62,017 bases of DNA from an uncultured Clostridia bacterium (GTDB lineage: Bacteria > Bacillota > Clostridia > Tissierellales > Peptoniphilaceae). Positions within the stretch are counted from its first letter, which is position 1, and each line of letters begins with the position of its first letter. Below, piece after piece: positions 17,145-26,044 of this stretch. The notes under the pieces are model-generated. The model did no database searches. It was not told the origin of the DNA and saw only the letters and a list, made by a program, of their open reading frames with translations. Location of the stretch: assembly GCA_947254025.1 (NCBI GenBank), contig CAMYBS010000007.1, positions 1 to 62,017 on the forward strand, given 5' to 3'. Made by a program: the position numbers and the translations under genes.

Positions 17145-17642
17145 CTATCCTCTGATTGCTTTATCTACTGCGCTCACTTCTTCTTCTGAAAGTGGCGATG
17201 TGCTCTCTCCATTTTTAATCATCTTGCCATAGCTAACACTTTGCTCTCTACCATGAATAACGGAAAGTAAGACGCCGTTATTAAACTTATCCAATAAGCA
17301 TATGGAGAAGCTTAGCTCTGATGCACTGTCTTGAAAAGCATTGTACCTAACGAAGCCAAGCTTTTGCACGCAGAAGCTAAGGTTAGTCTCTATGCGATTG
17401 AACCTGTCCTCATTAAGTATCATGTCTCTGTGTATGTCCTTGATGTCTTTTCCAAAAGTTGCTAAGAGCTTTTCAACACTGATGCCGTCCATACCTTGAG
17501 TGAAGGTATCGAATCTCTCCTTAAGTTTTTTATACTTCAAAACTTGTACAAAAGCTAAGGCTAGTAGCGCAATTAATAAAACTACTAGAGCTGCAACTAT
17601 GATTAAGATATTGTCATTTATAAGCTTATTGATATTTTCCAT
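17145..17642 (-). CDS. DUF4446 family membrane-anchored protein
   Basis: A 165-residue protein with one N-terminal membrane helix (about 13-35), then a charged helical stretch and a compact domain with FVRYNAFQDSASELSFSICLLDKFNNGVLLSVIHGREQS. This is the DUF4446 hallmark pattern. The function is unknown. The domain should face the cytoplasm behind a single anchor. The ATG at 17642 lies 17 bases inside the upstream desulfurase gene and uses GAGGCGG, so translation is coupled. Confidence 0.85.
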   Translation of the reverse strand: MENINKLINDNILIIVAALVVLLIALLALAFVQVLKYKKLKERFDTFTQGMDGISVEKLLATFGKDIKDIHRDMILNEDRFNRIETNLSFCVQKLGFVRYNAFQDSASELSFSICLLDKFNNGVLLSVIHGREQSVSYGKMIKNGESTSPLSEEEVSAVDKAIRG

Positions 17643-18795
17643 CTGCCGCCTCTTTTTTAATCTTCTTTAATGTCTCTATTGCGTAAGTTATCTCGTCTTC
17701 CTTGTTAAAATACGAAAAACTAAATCTAACCGCACCCTTTTTAATTGTGCCAATGGTTTCGTGTGCAAGTGGTGCGCAGTGTATGCCTGGACGTGTTTGT
17801 ATGTCGTACTCATCATCTAAAACGTAGCTTAGTATCGATGAGTCCACGCCTTCCATGTTTATAGAAACAACCGGTGTCTTCTTCTTTTCATCAAGTAGGC
17901 CGTATATCTCTACGCCTTCAATGTTCTTTATGCCATCTATGAAGAGCTTTGTAAGAGCCTCCTCGTGCTTTCTTATATTATCTATGCCTTCACTAAGTAT
18001 TAATTCAACTCCTGCGCCTAAGGCTATGATGCCGTGTCCATTTGGTGTGCCTGCTTCTAGCTTATCCGGCATGTCCATAGGCTGATAAACCTCGGTTGAT
18101 CTTGATCCTGTACCGCCTTCAACAGTGTGCATAACAAGTTCTGGCTCTCTTAAGTACAAGACACCTGTACCTTGCGGGCCAAATAAGGACTTGTGCCCAG
18201 CTGTTGCAAGCATATCTATATCGAGCTTTTTTAAGTCTATGTCTATGATACCTGCCGATTGAGCTGCATCTATAAGTATAAGTATGTCTTTATTAACTTT
18301 CTTAACAGCCTTTGAGATCTCGTCAATGTCCTCAACTGTGCCAAGCAAGTTCGAGGAGTGAGTCATAACAAGCATCCTAGTATTCTCTTTAATTGCTGAG
18401 ACTATCTTGTCCTTACTGACCTCGCCGCTTAGTTCCGCCTTGACTACCGTTAGCTCGATTATGCCCATCTCTTTAAGTGTAAACAGTGGTCTAAGAACAG
18501 AGTTGTGCTCCATCGATGTTGTGATTACATGATCGCCCTTCTTAAGCGTGCCTTTGATTGCAGCATTAAGTGCATATGTTGTGTTCATATGAAAGCTTAT
18601 ATTAAGTGGATTGTCAACGTTAAACAGCTTAGCAAGACTTAGCCTTGTCTGCATTATCTCTTCCATCGCCCTAAGTGCTAGCCTGTGACCGCTCCTTCCT
18701 GGATTGGCTCCATACTCTCTAAATGCTTCATTAAATTTTACATATACGCTCTCTGGCTTTGGAAATGTTGTCGATGCGTTGTCAAAATAATGCAT
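17626..18795 (-). CDS. Cysteine desulfurase-like class V aminotransferase
   Basis: A 389-residue PLP enzyme. It begins MHYFDNASTTFPKPESV, has the HNSVLRPL and DAAQSAGI motifs, and the PLP-binding lysine lies in TAGHKSLFGPQGTG near residue 205. GAGTPN and RPGIHCAPLAHE follow, the latter with a cysteine near residue 345 where the desulfurase active cysteine lies. This is the Csd/SufS-like subgroup that older annotation calls selenocysteine lyase family. It may supply persulfide sulfur. No iscU or thiI gene is adjacent, so the acceptor is unknown. It has its own promoter. Confidence 0.88.
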   Translation of the reverse strand: MHYFDNASTTFPKPESVYVKFNEAFREYGANPGRSGHRLALRAMEEIMQTRLSLAKLFNVDNPLNISFHMNTTYALNAAIKGTLKKGDHVITTSMEHNSVLRPLFTLKEMGIIELTVVKAELSGEVSKDKIVSAIKENTRMLVMTHSSNLLGTVEDIDEISKAVKKVNKDILILIDAAQSAGIIDIDLKKLDIDMLATAGHKSLFGPQGTGVLYLREPELVMHTVEGGTGSRSTEVYQPMDMPDKLEAGTPNGHGIIALGAGVELILSEGIDNIRKHEEALTKLFIDGIKNIEGVEIYGLLDEKKKTPVVSINMEGVDSSILSYVLDDEYDIQTRPGIHCAPLAHETIGTIKKGAVRFSFSYFNKEDEITYAIETLKKIKKEAADGKYQ

Positions 18796-18813
18796 ATAAT
18801 CACCTCTTTTGTA

Positions 18814-18842
18814 ATTATATCACAGCTGAGTGCATTTTTCAA
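18814..18842 (-). promoter_or_regulatory. Sigma-A promoter of the desulfurase gene
   Basis: TTGAAA at 18837-18842, a 17-base spacer and TATAAT at 18814-18819 on the minus strand. Confidence 0.8.
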
Positions 18843-18866
18843 TTACTATGAATTTGGCAAAGCAAA

Positions 18867-18886
18867 AGCCTCTCATATGAAAGGCT
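18867..18886 (-). terminator. Terminator of the ppk-ppx operon
   Basis: AGCCT and AGGCT arms around a CATATG core, followed on the minus strand by TTTTGCTTTG. It lies 14 bases past the ppk stop. Confidence 0.7.
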
Positions 18887-18899
18887 CTCAAAATGAATA

Positions 18900-21026
18900 T
18901 TACTTTGTAAATATCTTTTTAATCTTAGTAAAAAAGTTTTCTTTAGGCGCTTCATCTGATTTATCTCTCTCAAGCTCTTCATAAAACTTTTCTCTCTTTT
19001 CATTTGCTTTATGCATGAAATAATCTTGAGCGATAAGCGCTTCGCCTTGTACCTCTGGTTTGATGTAGTCACCCGAGTTAACAAGTATTCTTCTCTTAAT
19101 ATTATCCTTAAGCTGTGTATCTAAGTAGCTTACAAGTCTTGCTCTTGTCTCTTCATCGTATACTGGGCAGGCTATCTCGACTCTTTTTTCTGTGTTTCTT
19201 GTCATAAGGTCTGCACTTGAGATGTATATCCTCATATCACTGCCTCTGCCAAATTGATAAACTCTTGAGTGCTCTAAAAAGCGTCCAACTATGGAAGAAA
19301 CGTGAACATTGTCCGTATAGCCGCTTACGCCTGGAACTATGCAGCAGATCCCACGGATAATAAGATCGACATGAGCAGAATTTTGTGAAGCTTCGGCAAA
19401 TTTTTCTATAAAATCATAATCTGTAAGTGAGTTCATCTTGCATCTGATGTATCCGTCTTTACCTTTAGCTATCTCTCTATCCATCTCCTTAAGTAGTCTA
19501 ACCTTAAGAGTCGATGGTGCTTGTAATATGTGAAGGTACTTACCATTAATTTTGCCGACTGACATGTTTTTGAAAAAATCATTTGCGTCAAGGCCTATCT
19601 CTTCATTAGATGTCATCAGTGAAAAGTCAGTGTAAATCTTCGATGTGTTTTCATTATAGTTACCGGTACCTATTTGCGTGATGTACTTGATATTCTCCCT
19701 ATCGTCCTCGTATGTGATTAGGCAAAGCTTGGAGTGCGTCTTGTACTCTTCAAAGCCGTACATTATATTACAGCCTGCCTTAAACAATTCTTCCGAATAA
19801 TTTATGTTGTTCTCTTCGTCAAAACGCGCCTTTAGCTCCATAAGTGCAGTGACTTCGATGCCATTGTCACAGGCTTTTTTAAGGTATTCGACAAGCTTCG
19901 AGTGCTTAGCAAGCCTGTATATAGTTATCTTTATAGAGATGGTCTTGTCACTCTCGGCAGCTTCCTTAATCAAGTCAAGAAAGGTATCAATATCATCGTA
20001 TGGGTAGCTTAGTAAAAGATCCTTCTCTTCTATTCTTTTAATGATAGAGCCGCGCTCTAAGGAATATTTTTTAAATGGAATAAAGTCTTCGTAAGAAACT
20101 TTTTTGATGACGGAGCTCGGAATGATGTCCTCAAGACCATAGACGTACTTCATATTGATGGGACTCTTTGTCACAAGTATCATCTCATCCGTAACACCAA
20201 GCTCAGCCTTAAGAAAATCAGTAATGCTCTTTGACTTTGTGTTAGAAATTTCAAGGCGAAGAACCTCTTGACGCGTCCTCTTTTTGATGACCTTCTTCAT
20301 AAAGTCTTTGTAGTCGGCAATCTCTTCTTCAATCTCAGTATTTGTTTCGAAATCAAAGTTTCTAGTGACCGCAACAAGTGATTGCTCCTTAATTGTATAG
20401 CCTAGGAACATGGTTGGAACGTAATGCTCAATCACTTTTTCGACTCTGATGTAGTTAAATTCATCGCCTGGCAGCGATAGATAGCGCTCGAATATGTCTG
20501 AGATGGCTACAAGTCCATGCGCAATATTGCCTTCAGCGTCCCACATCTCAGTCACTATATATAACTTTTTATTCTCTAAGAATGGAAGTGGATGTGCTGC
20601 GTCAACTATTTGCGCGGAAATTAATGGCTCAATCTTACTAAGGTAGAAGCTTTTTACATAACTTAGCTCCTCATCGTTTAAGGACTTCATGTTTTTATTG
20701 TGCATATTGTACTTCTCTAGCTCTTTGATGACGTCCTTGTAGACCTTGTCCCTCATCTCGTAGTAGTAGGGCATAGTCTTGTAGATAGCATCGAGCTGCT
20801 CCTTAGCTGTCATACCAGATTTTTTGTCGATGAACTCCTTCTTAGACTTCATCATATCAAACAAAGATCCGACTCTAACCATGAAAAATTCATCCAAGTT
20901 CGATGTGAATATCGATATGAACTTGAATCTCTCTAGTGGCGGCACGCTCTCGTCGCTCGCCTCTTCAAGTACTCTTTGATTAAATTTTAGCCAGCTCAAC
21001 TCGCGGTTTTGCATGAACTCTTCCAT
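18900..21026 (-). CDS. ppk1: Polyphosphate kinase 1
   Basis: A 708-residue protein of full PPK1 length. The N domain opens with NRELSWLKFNQRVLEEA and FISIFTSNLDEFFMVRVG. The catalytic C1/C2 domains carry the EYKTHSKLCLI motif with the autophosphorylated histidine, IGTGNYNENTSKIYTDFSL, and later RGICCIVPG and GRFLEHSRVYQFG. It reversibly makes polyphosphate from ATP at the membrane face. The C-terminal 40 residues are a charged tail. It follows ppx by 4 bases, so synthesis and breakdown enzymes are co-expressed. The ribosome site is AAGGAG. Confidence 0.97.
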   Translation of the reverse strand: MEEFMQNRELSWLKFNQRVLEEASDESVPPLERFKFISIFTSNLDEFFMVRVGSLFDMMKSKKEFIDKKSGMTAKEQLDAIYKTMPYYYEMRDKVYKDVIKELEKYNMHNKNMKSLNDEELSYVKSFYLSKIEPLISAQIVDAAHPLPFLENKKLYIVTEMWDAEGNIAHGLVAISDIFERYLSLPGDEFNYIRVEKVIEHYVPTMFLGYTIKEQSLVAVTRNFDFETNTEIEEEIADYKDFMKKVIKKRTRQEVLRLEISNTKSKSITDFLKAELGVTDEMILVTKSPINMKYVYGLEDIIPSSVIKKVSYEDFIPFKKYSLERGSIIKRIEEKDLLLSYPYDDIDTFLDLIKEAAESDKTISIKITIYRLAKHSKLVEYLKKACDNGIEVTALMELKARFDEENNINYSEELFKAGCNIMYGFEEYKTHSKLCLITYEDDRENIKYITQIGTGNYNENTSKIYTDFSLMTSNEEIGLDANDFFKNMSVGKINGKYLHILQAPSTLKVRLLKEMDREIAKGKDGYIRCKMNSLTDYDFIEKFAEASQNSAHVDLIIRGICCIVPGVSGYTDNVHVSSIVGRFLEHSRVYQFGRGSDMRIYISSADLMTRNTEKRVEIACPVYDEETRARLVSYLDTQLKDNIKRRILVNSGDYIKPEVQGEALIAQDYFMHKANEKREKFYEELERDKSDEAPKENFFTKIKKIFTK

Positions 21027-21030
21027 AATT

Positions 21031-21915
21031 TCACTCCTTAATTATCTTATCCTTTAAATATCCCTCGCGCACACCAAGCTTTGAGACATTGACCTTTTCT
21101 ATGCCAAGGTGCTTTAAGAGTCTATATAGCATGATAGCTCCTGGCACTATGCTGTGAAGTCTTTCAGGCACAACCATAACAGTTGTACGAATAATCTTTT
21201 TATTCCCATCAATCATTTCATAGATATAATTTTTTACATCGTCAATAGTGTATTCTTTGTCATCACCGTCATAAAACTCTTCGAAGATATTGCCTAGAGC
21301 CCTCGCTGTTCCGCCTGAAGCCACAAGCTTTGTGCATTTGTATGTGAAAACATTTTCAGCCAGCATCTTGTCGATGGCGTTTATCATCTCATCGTACTCT
21401 CTAACGCTCGGTATAGTGTTTTCAACGTAGTCACGGAACAATGATAAGGATCCTGCCCTTAAAAATGCCATGTCTTTAATCTCTTTATTCTTTAGATAGC
21501 AAAGCTCTGTCGAGCCGCCTCCTATGTCTATGGTGTAGTAATCATCAAAGTCGTATGCCATCTTCATGCCTTCAGCTCCATAGAAAGCCTCTTCGTCTGC
21601 CGATATTAAATCGATGTTTAGATCAAGCTCCTTCTTAACTTTTTTCACAATGTCCTTGCCATTATCGACATTTCTTAAAGAAGCCGAGGCAAAGGCGTAA
21701 ATTTCATCAACTGGCAAATAATCAAGCAACATCTTTTGCGCTGAAAGCACTTTGATCAATTTTTTTATGCCCTTGTTGCTAAGTTTTCCATCTTCAACAA
21801 AGCTTGCAAGACCTGCCATGTACTTCTTTGAGAAGACTTCCTTTTGAATATCGTCCTTGTTATAAACGTTTAGGCGTATTGAGTTACTTCCAATATCAAT
21901 TAGTGCGTATTTCAT
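21031..21915 (-). CDS. ppx: Ppx/GppA family exopolyphosphatase
   Basis: A 294-residue single-module Ppx/GppA protein, shorter than E. coli Ppx because the HD-like C-terminal domain is absent. The actin-like ATPase fold shows MKYALIDIGSNSIRLNVY at the start, AFASASLRNVDNG near residue 75, YTIDIGGGSTELCYL near residue 128 and VASGGTARALG near residue 200. It removes terminal phosphate from polyphosphate or pppGpp. Its place upstream of ppk1 supports polyphosphate. It is the first gene of the pair. Confidence 0.92.
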   Translation of the reverse strand: MKYALIDIGSNSIRLNVYNKDDIQKEVFSKKYMAGLASFVEDGKLSNKGIKKLIKVLSAQKMLLDYLPVDEIYAFASASLRNVDNGKDIVKKVKKELDLNIDLISADEEAFYGAEGMKMAYDFDDYYTIDIGGGSTELCYLKNKEIKDMAFLRAGSLSLFRDYVENTIPSVREYDEMINAIDKMLAENVFTYKCTKLVASGGTARALGNIFEEFYDGDDKEYTIDDVKNYIYEMIDGNKKIIRTTVMVVPERLHSIVPGAIMLYRLLKHLGIEKVNVSKLGVREGYLKDKIIKE

Positions 21916-21992
21916 TTTATTCTCCTTATAATAATCATTGTAATACTTCTTTGTTAAGAAATTGTAAAGTATGTAATATTTTTTTTAAAAAG

Positions 21993-22020
21993 CAAAAAGC
22001 CCTTCACTTGAAAGGCTTTT
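21993..22020 (-). terminator. Terminator after the YitT gene
   Basis: AAAAGCC and GGCTTTT arms around a CTTCACTTGAA-like interior, with a T-rich tract on the minus strand. Confidence 0.8.
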
Positions 22021-22028
22021 CTCATATA

Positions 22029-22916
22029 TCAGTCTTTTAAATTTTTAAATCCATAACCTAAGACTTCTGATGCGTTCGAAACTGAAATGAAAGTCTTTTG
22101 ATCGAGGTCTTTTAAGAAGTTCTTAAGTCTTAAGAAGTCTTTTCTGTCAAGCAAAATCATGATGATGTCCTTTGGTTCCTTTGTATACATGCCGTAAGCC
22201 TTGTATATGGTTGCGCCTCTATCTAGCTCTTTGATGATGAACTCCTCGATAGGCTTAGTGTCTTCAGCAATAATTTTGACCTCTTTGTTCATGTTCATAC
22301 CTTCGATGACAAAGTCGATTAAGAAGCCATTAACGATAACACCAAATAGTGAATAGATACCAATCCTCGCGCCGAAGGCATTACTTGCTAGTAATGTAAT
22401 CAATACGTCAGATACTAAAACGCCTTTGCCAAGGTCCATGCCGATAAACTTGTTAAGTATCTTTGCAATGATGTCTGTACCACCAGTCGATGCACCTTGA
22501 TTGAATACTATCGCCATACCAACCGCTGTAACGAAGACACCGAAGAATAACTCTACGAAGGTATCCCCTGTCAATGGTTGGAAGTGCGGCATAAGTTTTT
22601 CTAGTAAGTCAAAGAAGCCTGATGTAAGTAGTGACGCAATGATAGTTTTAACGCCGAACTGCGAACCTATAGTTAAGAAGGCTAGTATGAATAGACCGAT
22701 ATTGATAACATACATCCAGTTACCAACGCCAATCTCAAGGTAGTGATTAAGTACGACAGCAAGACCGTTTGCTCCGCCTACTGAAAGGTGCGCTGGATTG
22801 AAGAAGAAAAACATCCCTGCCGCTACTATGAAGCTACCAAACAATATCAATATGTACTCTTTAATTAATTTTGTAATTTTCTCTTTTGTAAATTTTTCCT
22901 TTTTGAATAGTGCCAA
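22029..22916 (-). CDS. YitT family membrane protein
   Basis: A 295-residue protein with five or six membrane helices over residues 15-195 (DUF161: GAANGLAVVLNHY, GASTGGTDIIAKIL) and a C-terminal DUF2179 domain (about 215-290: ELDRGATIYKAYGMYTKEPKDIIM). The function is unknown, though some members are predicted transporters. The start is TTG at 22916, with GGGGAGG seven bases upstream; no ATG fits. It has its own promoter and terminator. Confidence 0.9.
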   Translation of the reverse strand: MALFKKEKFTKEKITKLIKEYILILFGSFIVAAGMFFFFNPAHLSVGGANGLAVVLNHYLEIGVGNWMYVINIGLFILAFLTIGSQFGVKTIIASLLTSGFFDLLEKLMPHFQPLTGDTFVELFFGVFVTAVGMAIVFNQGASTGGTDIIAKILNKFIGMDLGKGVLVSDVLITLLASNAFGARIGIYSLFGVIVNGFLIDFVIEGMNMNKEVKIIAEDTKPIEEFIIKELDRGATIYKAYGMYTKEPKDIIMILLDRKDFLRLKNFLKDLDQKTFISVSNASEVLGYGFKNLKD

Positions 22917-22951
22917 TTAAATTACCTCCCCTATTTCTCTCACACACAATG

Positions 22952-22981
22952 ATTATACCATAAGATAAAATCCTTAGTCAA
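22952..22981 (-). promoter_or_regulatory. Promoter of the YitT gene
   Basis: TTGACT at 22976-22981, an 18-base spacer and TATAAT at 22952-22957 on the minus strand. Confidence 0.75.
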
Positions 22982-23092
22982 TAGCAATATAAAGGAAATA
23001 GTAATATATCTCTTAGTTGTCAAGACATATCTTACACTTAGAGAAATATTCTTTTGTAAGTTTCTTTGCTGTTGTAAAATTTTTACATAAAA

Positions 23093-23127
23093 ATATCTAT
23101 GGAGGGTTTTAGCGCCCCCATAGATAT
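23093..23127 (-). terminator. Terminator of the iron/redox operon
   Basis: ATATCTATGG and CCATAGATAT arms plus an inner GGG/CCC, followed on the minus strand by TTTTTA. The strong stem closes the long operon that starts near 32.9 kb. Confidence 0.85.
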
Positions 23128-23157
23128 AATAAATACATAACAGTTTCAAAGTGTATA

Positions 23158-24360
23158 TTAATCGTTTTGTCTTAATAAAAGTCCAAGTTCTTCTGCGTTC
23201 ATCTTTCTAATTGATCCGAGTGATGAGATTGGTCCCATTACTGTGCCGATTGCAAAAACAGCAATAAATATTGTTGCAAGCGTTAAAACATTTGGTGCTA
23301 AAAATGGCATTTTGAAACTTTGACTAAACCAAGTTCCAAATAAAATTGAAATAACTAAGGCAAGTGCACTTCCACATGCAGAACCTGCGATATTTATAGT
23401 AAATATCTCCCACAAGATAATACTTCTTAGATGCTTTTTGCTAGCTCCTAAAATTCTTAGTGTTGCAAATTCTCTCTTACGTTCTTTAATCGTAATTGAA
23501 TAAACGAGAGTTAGTACAAGGAAGACCAATAGCCATACTAGAGCGATTAATATATAAACATACTTGATCATGTCTTGTGTTGATGTGCTGACTTCGTTCA
23601 TCATTGATTGTGATAGAAGAGGATAAACGCCCTCGCCTTTAAACTCGCTCCTAATCTTATTTTGAATTTCAACTGGATCAACGTTTTTATCGGCCTTAAT
23701 CATTACGCATGAAATCATATTTTCATGGTCCTTATCTTCAAGATGAAGAATTTTTTCGTATTCTTTAGCAAGGCGCCTTGCTTCATCAAAATTCACAAAC
23801 ACGGTATTGTCAAAGCCCATGCCTGTTTTTGCAAGCCTACCTCTTATAATAAATTCTTGATTGAAAAATTTAACGTGTTTATGCATATCGCCAACAATAT
23901 TGTGGCCAACCAAAATTTCTCCTTTTCCTAAGGGAAGTTTGGCTTGAGTCTCTAGCCAAGGTTTTACAACAAAATCTGTGTCTGAATCAAAGCCAATAAC
24001 TTGTATTGGAAATGAGCAGCAACCAGCAGAAAGAGTGGCAATGAATAATTGTGGTGTTGCAATTTTAACTCCATCGATTTTTCTAATTCTTTCAACGACA
24101 GACTTGTCTAAAAAGAATGTGTTTGGTTCGCCGCGTAGAATTGCGCCTCTAATTTTCGAATCATAACCTTCAGGTACAACTATAATATCTGCGCCCATAC
24201 GATTAGCCAGTGAGTGCATGCCATTTCCAAGTGACAAAATCAAAAAACTAGATAAAAATAAAACCAGTGTTAAAATTGCTGTTAAAATTATAAGCAAAGC
24301 ACTTCTTGCACTTTTGTTTTGAATATTTTTAAAGGCTATTTGTTTGGAACTTAATCTCAT
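23158..24360 (-). CDS. FtsX/MacB-type ABC permease, second transporter
   Basis: A 400-residue permease. One helix lies at about 18-45, then an extracytoplasmic MacB-like domain of about 200 residues containing the GCCSF cysteine pair near residue 113, then three C-terminal helices with YSITIKERKREFATLRILGASKKHL, the FtsX signature. It overlaps its ATPase gene by four bases (ATGA). MacB/LolC-like permeases drive periplasmic or extracytoplasmic mechanotransmission rather than simple transport. Here it is the last gene of the iron operon, so a role in moving or reducing iron or servicing the lipoproteins is inferred. Confidence 0.87.
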   Translation of the reverse strand: MRLSSKQIAFKNIQNKSARSALLIILTAILTLVLFLSSFLILSLGNGMHSLANRMGADIIVVPEGYDSKIRGAILRGEPNTFFLDKSVVERIRKIDGVKIATPQLFIATLSAGCCSFPIQVIGFDSDTDFVVKPWLETQAKLPLGKGEILVGHNIVGDMHKHVKFFNQEFIIRGRLAKTGMGFDNTVFVNFDEARRLAKEYEKILHLEDKDHENMISCVMIKADKNVDPVEIQNKIRSEFKGEGVYPLLSQSMMNEVSTSTQDMIKYVYILIALVWLLVFLVLTLVYSITIKERKREFATLRILGASKKHLRSIILWEIFTINIAGSACGSALALVISILFGTWFSQSFKMPFLAPNVLTLATIFIAVFAIGTVMGPISSLGSIRKMNAEELGLLLRQND

Positions 24361-25031
24361 TTGACCACCTCATTTAATTTACCGTCTGTCATTTCAAGAA
24401 GTCGCGATCCATATTTTAATAAATCATTGTCGTGAGTTACTATAATGATAGTTGTCCCTTTTTCATTAATTTCTTTTAGCATGTCCATAATTTCAACTGT
24501 AGTTTTTGAATCCAAATCTGAAGTTGGCTCATCTGCAATTAAAATTTTAGGCTCGTTCATTAGGGCTCTTGCAATTAAAACTCTTTTTAATTCACCGCCT
24601 GACAAATTTTTACAAAAATCATTTTCCAAGTTCAAAATACCGAGCATATCTAGGAGCATCCTAGCTCTTTCGATTCCATCTCCCTCACGTTTTTTAAAAA
24701 AGTAAGTAAGTCTTACATTGTCAAGGACATTCAAGGTCGGTAAAGTTCCAAGTGATTGAGGAACATAACCAATAAATTCATTCCTGTATCCACTTTTTTC
24801 TTCATCATCCATATTAGAAAGATTTTTTCCTTCTACAAAGATTTCTCCTGATGTGGGCTCAATGATCGCAGATAAAAGAGTAAGGAGTGTTGATTTACCA
24901 CTCCCACTTTTACCAATGATATTTATAAAATCTTTTTCGCTAACATCAAAACTTACGTTATCGATTGCGAAAAAATCTCTCTCACCACGTCTAAATGATT
25001 TGGATAGATTATTTACATTGATTAGATTCAT
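24357..25031 (-). CDS. ABC transporter ATP-binding protein, second transporter (LolD/MacB type)
   Basis: A 224-residue ATPase: Walker A GKSGSGKST near residue 40, signature LSGGELKRVLIARAL, Walker B ILIADEPTSDLD and switch histidine VTHDNDLL. The 5' end overlaps the end of the first DUF4418 gene by 23 bases. The first third of this gene is repeated at 25446-25619 as part of a tandem duplication, but this copy is intact. It energises the permease at 23158. Confidence 0.9.
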   Translation of the reverse strand: MNLINVNNLSKSFRRGERDFFAIDNVSFDVSEKDFINIIGKSGSGKSTLLTLLSAIIEPTSGEIFVEGKNLSNMDDEEKSGYRNEFIGYVPQSLGTLPTLNVLDNVRLTYFFKKREGDGIERARMLLDMLGILNLENDFCKNLSGGELKRVLIARALMNEPKILIADEPTSDLDSKTTVEIMDMLKEINEKGTTIIIVTHDNDLLKYGSRLLEMTDGKLNEVVK

Positions 25032-25439
25032 TGCAAGACCTATTTAAAATTGCAGCAACAACGCTAATAACAATATAAAGTCCGACTAAAATATAAATCA
25101 TAGGCATAGTTTTTGCTCTACAAGCCATTTCAGCATTCATACAGCCACCAATTAATTTTGCAGGCAATAAAATTGCATAAATTCCGATTACTACATTGGA
25201 GATAGCTAGTGTAAAGAACATTTGTTTCTTAGAGCAAATAAGTGTATAAATAAGACCTAGAACAGTCATAACACCACCAATGCCTTTAATTGCTTGTCCC
25301 ATCCAGTGGCACTTCATAAACTTTCCATCTGCCATTGCAGGACATACTGGGGCAAGTGTTCCTGGTGTTAAGAAAACTAAAACACCTAATATTATAAATA
25401 GAATTCCAATAATTTTATTTTTGTTCATATTAACCTCCT
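24877..25439. repeat. Tandem duplication, left copy
   Basis: These 563 bases recur at 25465-26027, offset by 588. The only differences I see are two substitutions near the left edge. The unit holds the 5' part of the ATPase gene, the whole DUF4418 gene and its ribosome site. A 25-base unique spacer (25440-25464) separates the copies. Confidence 0.9.
25009..25428 (-). CDS. DUF4418 family membrane protein, copy 1
   Basis: A 139-residue protein with four membrane helices (about 5-24, 45-65, 70-92 and 110-130). Cysteines lie in APVCPAMADGKFMKCHW near residues 29 and 40, in GGCMNAEMAC and in the tail NRSCNESNQCK. That is the DUF4418 pattern; the function is unknown. Paired extracytoplasmic cysteines next to an FMN-binding lipoprotein suggest a redox partner, by inference. 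The coding sequence matches copy 2 across the full length. RBS AGGAGG, start ATG at 25428. Confidence 0.85.
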   Translation of the reverse strand: MNKNKIIGILFIILGVLVFLTPGTLAPVCPAMADGKFMKCHWMGQAIKGIGGVMTVLGLIYTLICSKKQMFFTLAISNVVIGIYAILLPAKLIGGCMNAEMACRAKTMPMIYILVGLYIVISVVAAILNRSCNESNQCK

Positions 25440-25445
25440 AAATTT

Positions 25446-25619
25446 TTAATTATACATAATAGTCAGAGTAAGAAGCGTTGATTTACCACTCCCACTTTTA
25501 CCAATGATATTTATAAAATCTTTTTCGCTAACATCAAAACTTACGTTATCGATTGCGAAAAAATCTCTCTCACCACGTCTAAATGATTTGGATAGATTAT
25601 TTACATTGATTAGATTCAT
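25446..25619 (-). pseudogene. Truncated ABC ATPase fragment left by duplication
   Basis: This carries the first 51 or so codons of the ATPase at 24357-25031, through the intact Walker A GKSGSGKST, then a junction that adds TIMYN and a stop. A 57-residue product could be made because the ribosome site region is also copied. It has no signature loop, Walker B or switch, so it cannot be a working ATPase. Confidence 0.85.
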
Positions 25620-26027
25620 TGCAAGACCTATTTAAAATTGCAGCAACAACGCTAATAACAATATAAAGTCCGACTAAAATATAAATCATAGGCATAGTTT
25701 TTGCTCTACAAGCCATTTCAGCATTCATACAGCCACCAATTAATTTTGCAGGCAATAAAATTGCATAAATTCCGATTACTACATTGGAGATAGCTAGTGT
25801 AAAGAACATTTGTTTCTTAGAGCAAATAAGTGTATAAATAAGACCTAGAACAGTCATAACACCACCAATGCCTTTAATTGCTTGTCCCATCCAGTGGCAC
25901 TTCATAAACTTTCCATCTGCCATTGCAGGACATACTGGGGCAAGTGTTCCTGGTGTTAAGAAAACTAAAACACCTAATATTATAAATAGAATTCCAATAA
26001 TTTTATTTTTGTTCATATTAACCTCCT
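25465..26027. repeat. Tandem duplication, right copy
   Basis: Second copy of 24877-25439. Near-identity shows that the event is recent or that gene conversion keeps the copies alike. Confidence 0.9.
25597..26016 (-). CDS. DUF4418 family membrane protein, copy 2
   Basis: The same 139 residues as copy 1. I place the start at the ATG at 26016 with AGGAGG rather than the in-frame ATG at 26055, which lies inside the FMN-binding gene and lacks a ribosome site. In the ancestral order this copy followed the FMN-binding gene and preceded the second ATPase. The duplication doubles the gene dose without interrupting the operon's reading direction. Confidence 0.85.
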   Translation of the reverse strand: MNKNKIIGILFIILGVLVFLTPGTLAPVCPAMADGKFMKCHWMGQAIKGIGGVMTVLGLIYTLICSKKQMFFTLAISNVVIGIYAILLPAKLIGGCMNAEMACRAKTMPMIYILVGLYIVISVVAAILNRSCNESNQCK

Positions 26028-26044
26028 GAACTTTTATATTAATT

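Noticed and set aside
22940..23149. Minus-strand frame of 69 codons between YitT and the iron operon
   Set aside because: It overlaps the operon terminator and the region upstream of the yitT promoter, has no ribosome site and has unlikely composition.
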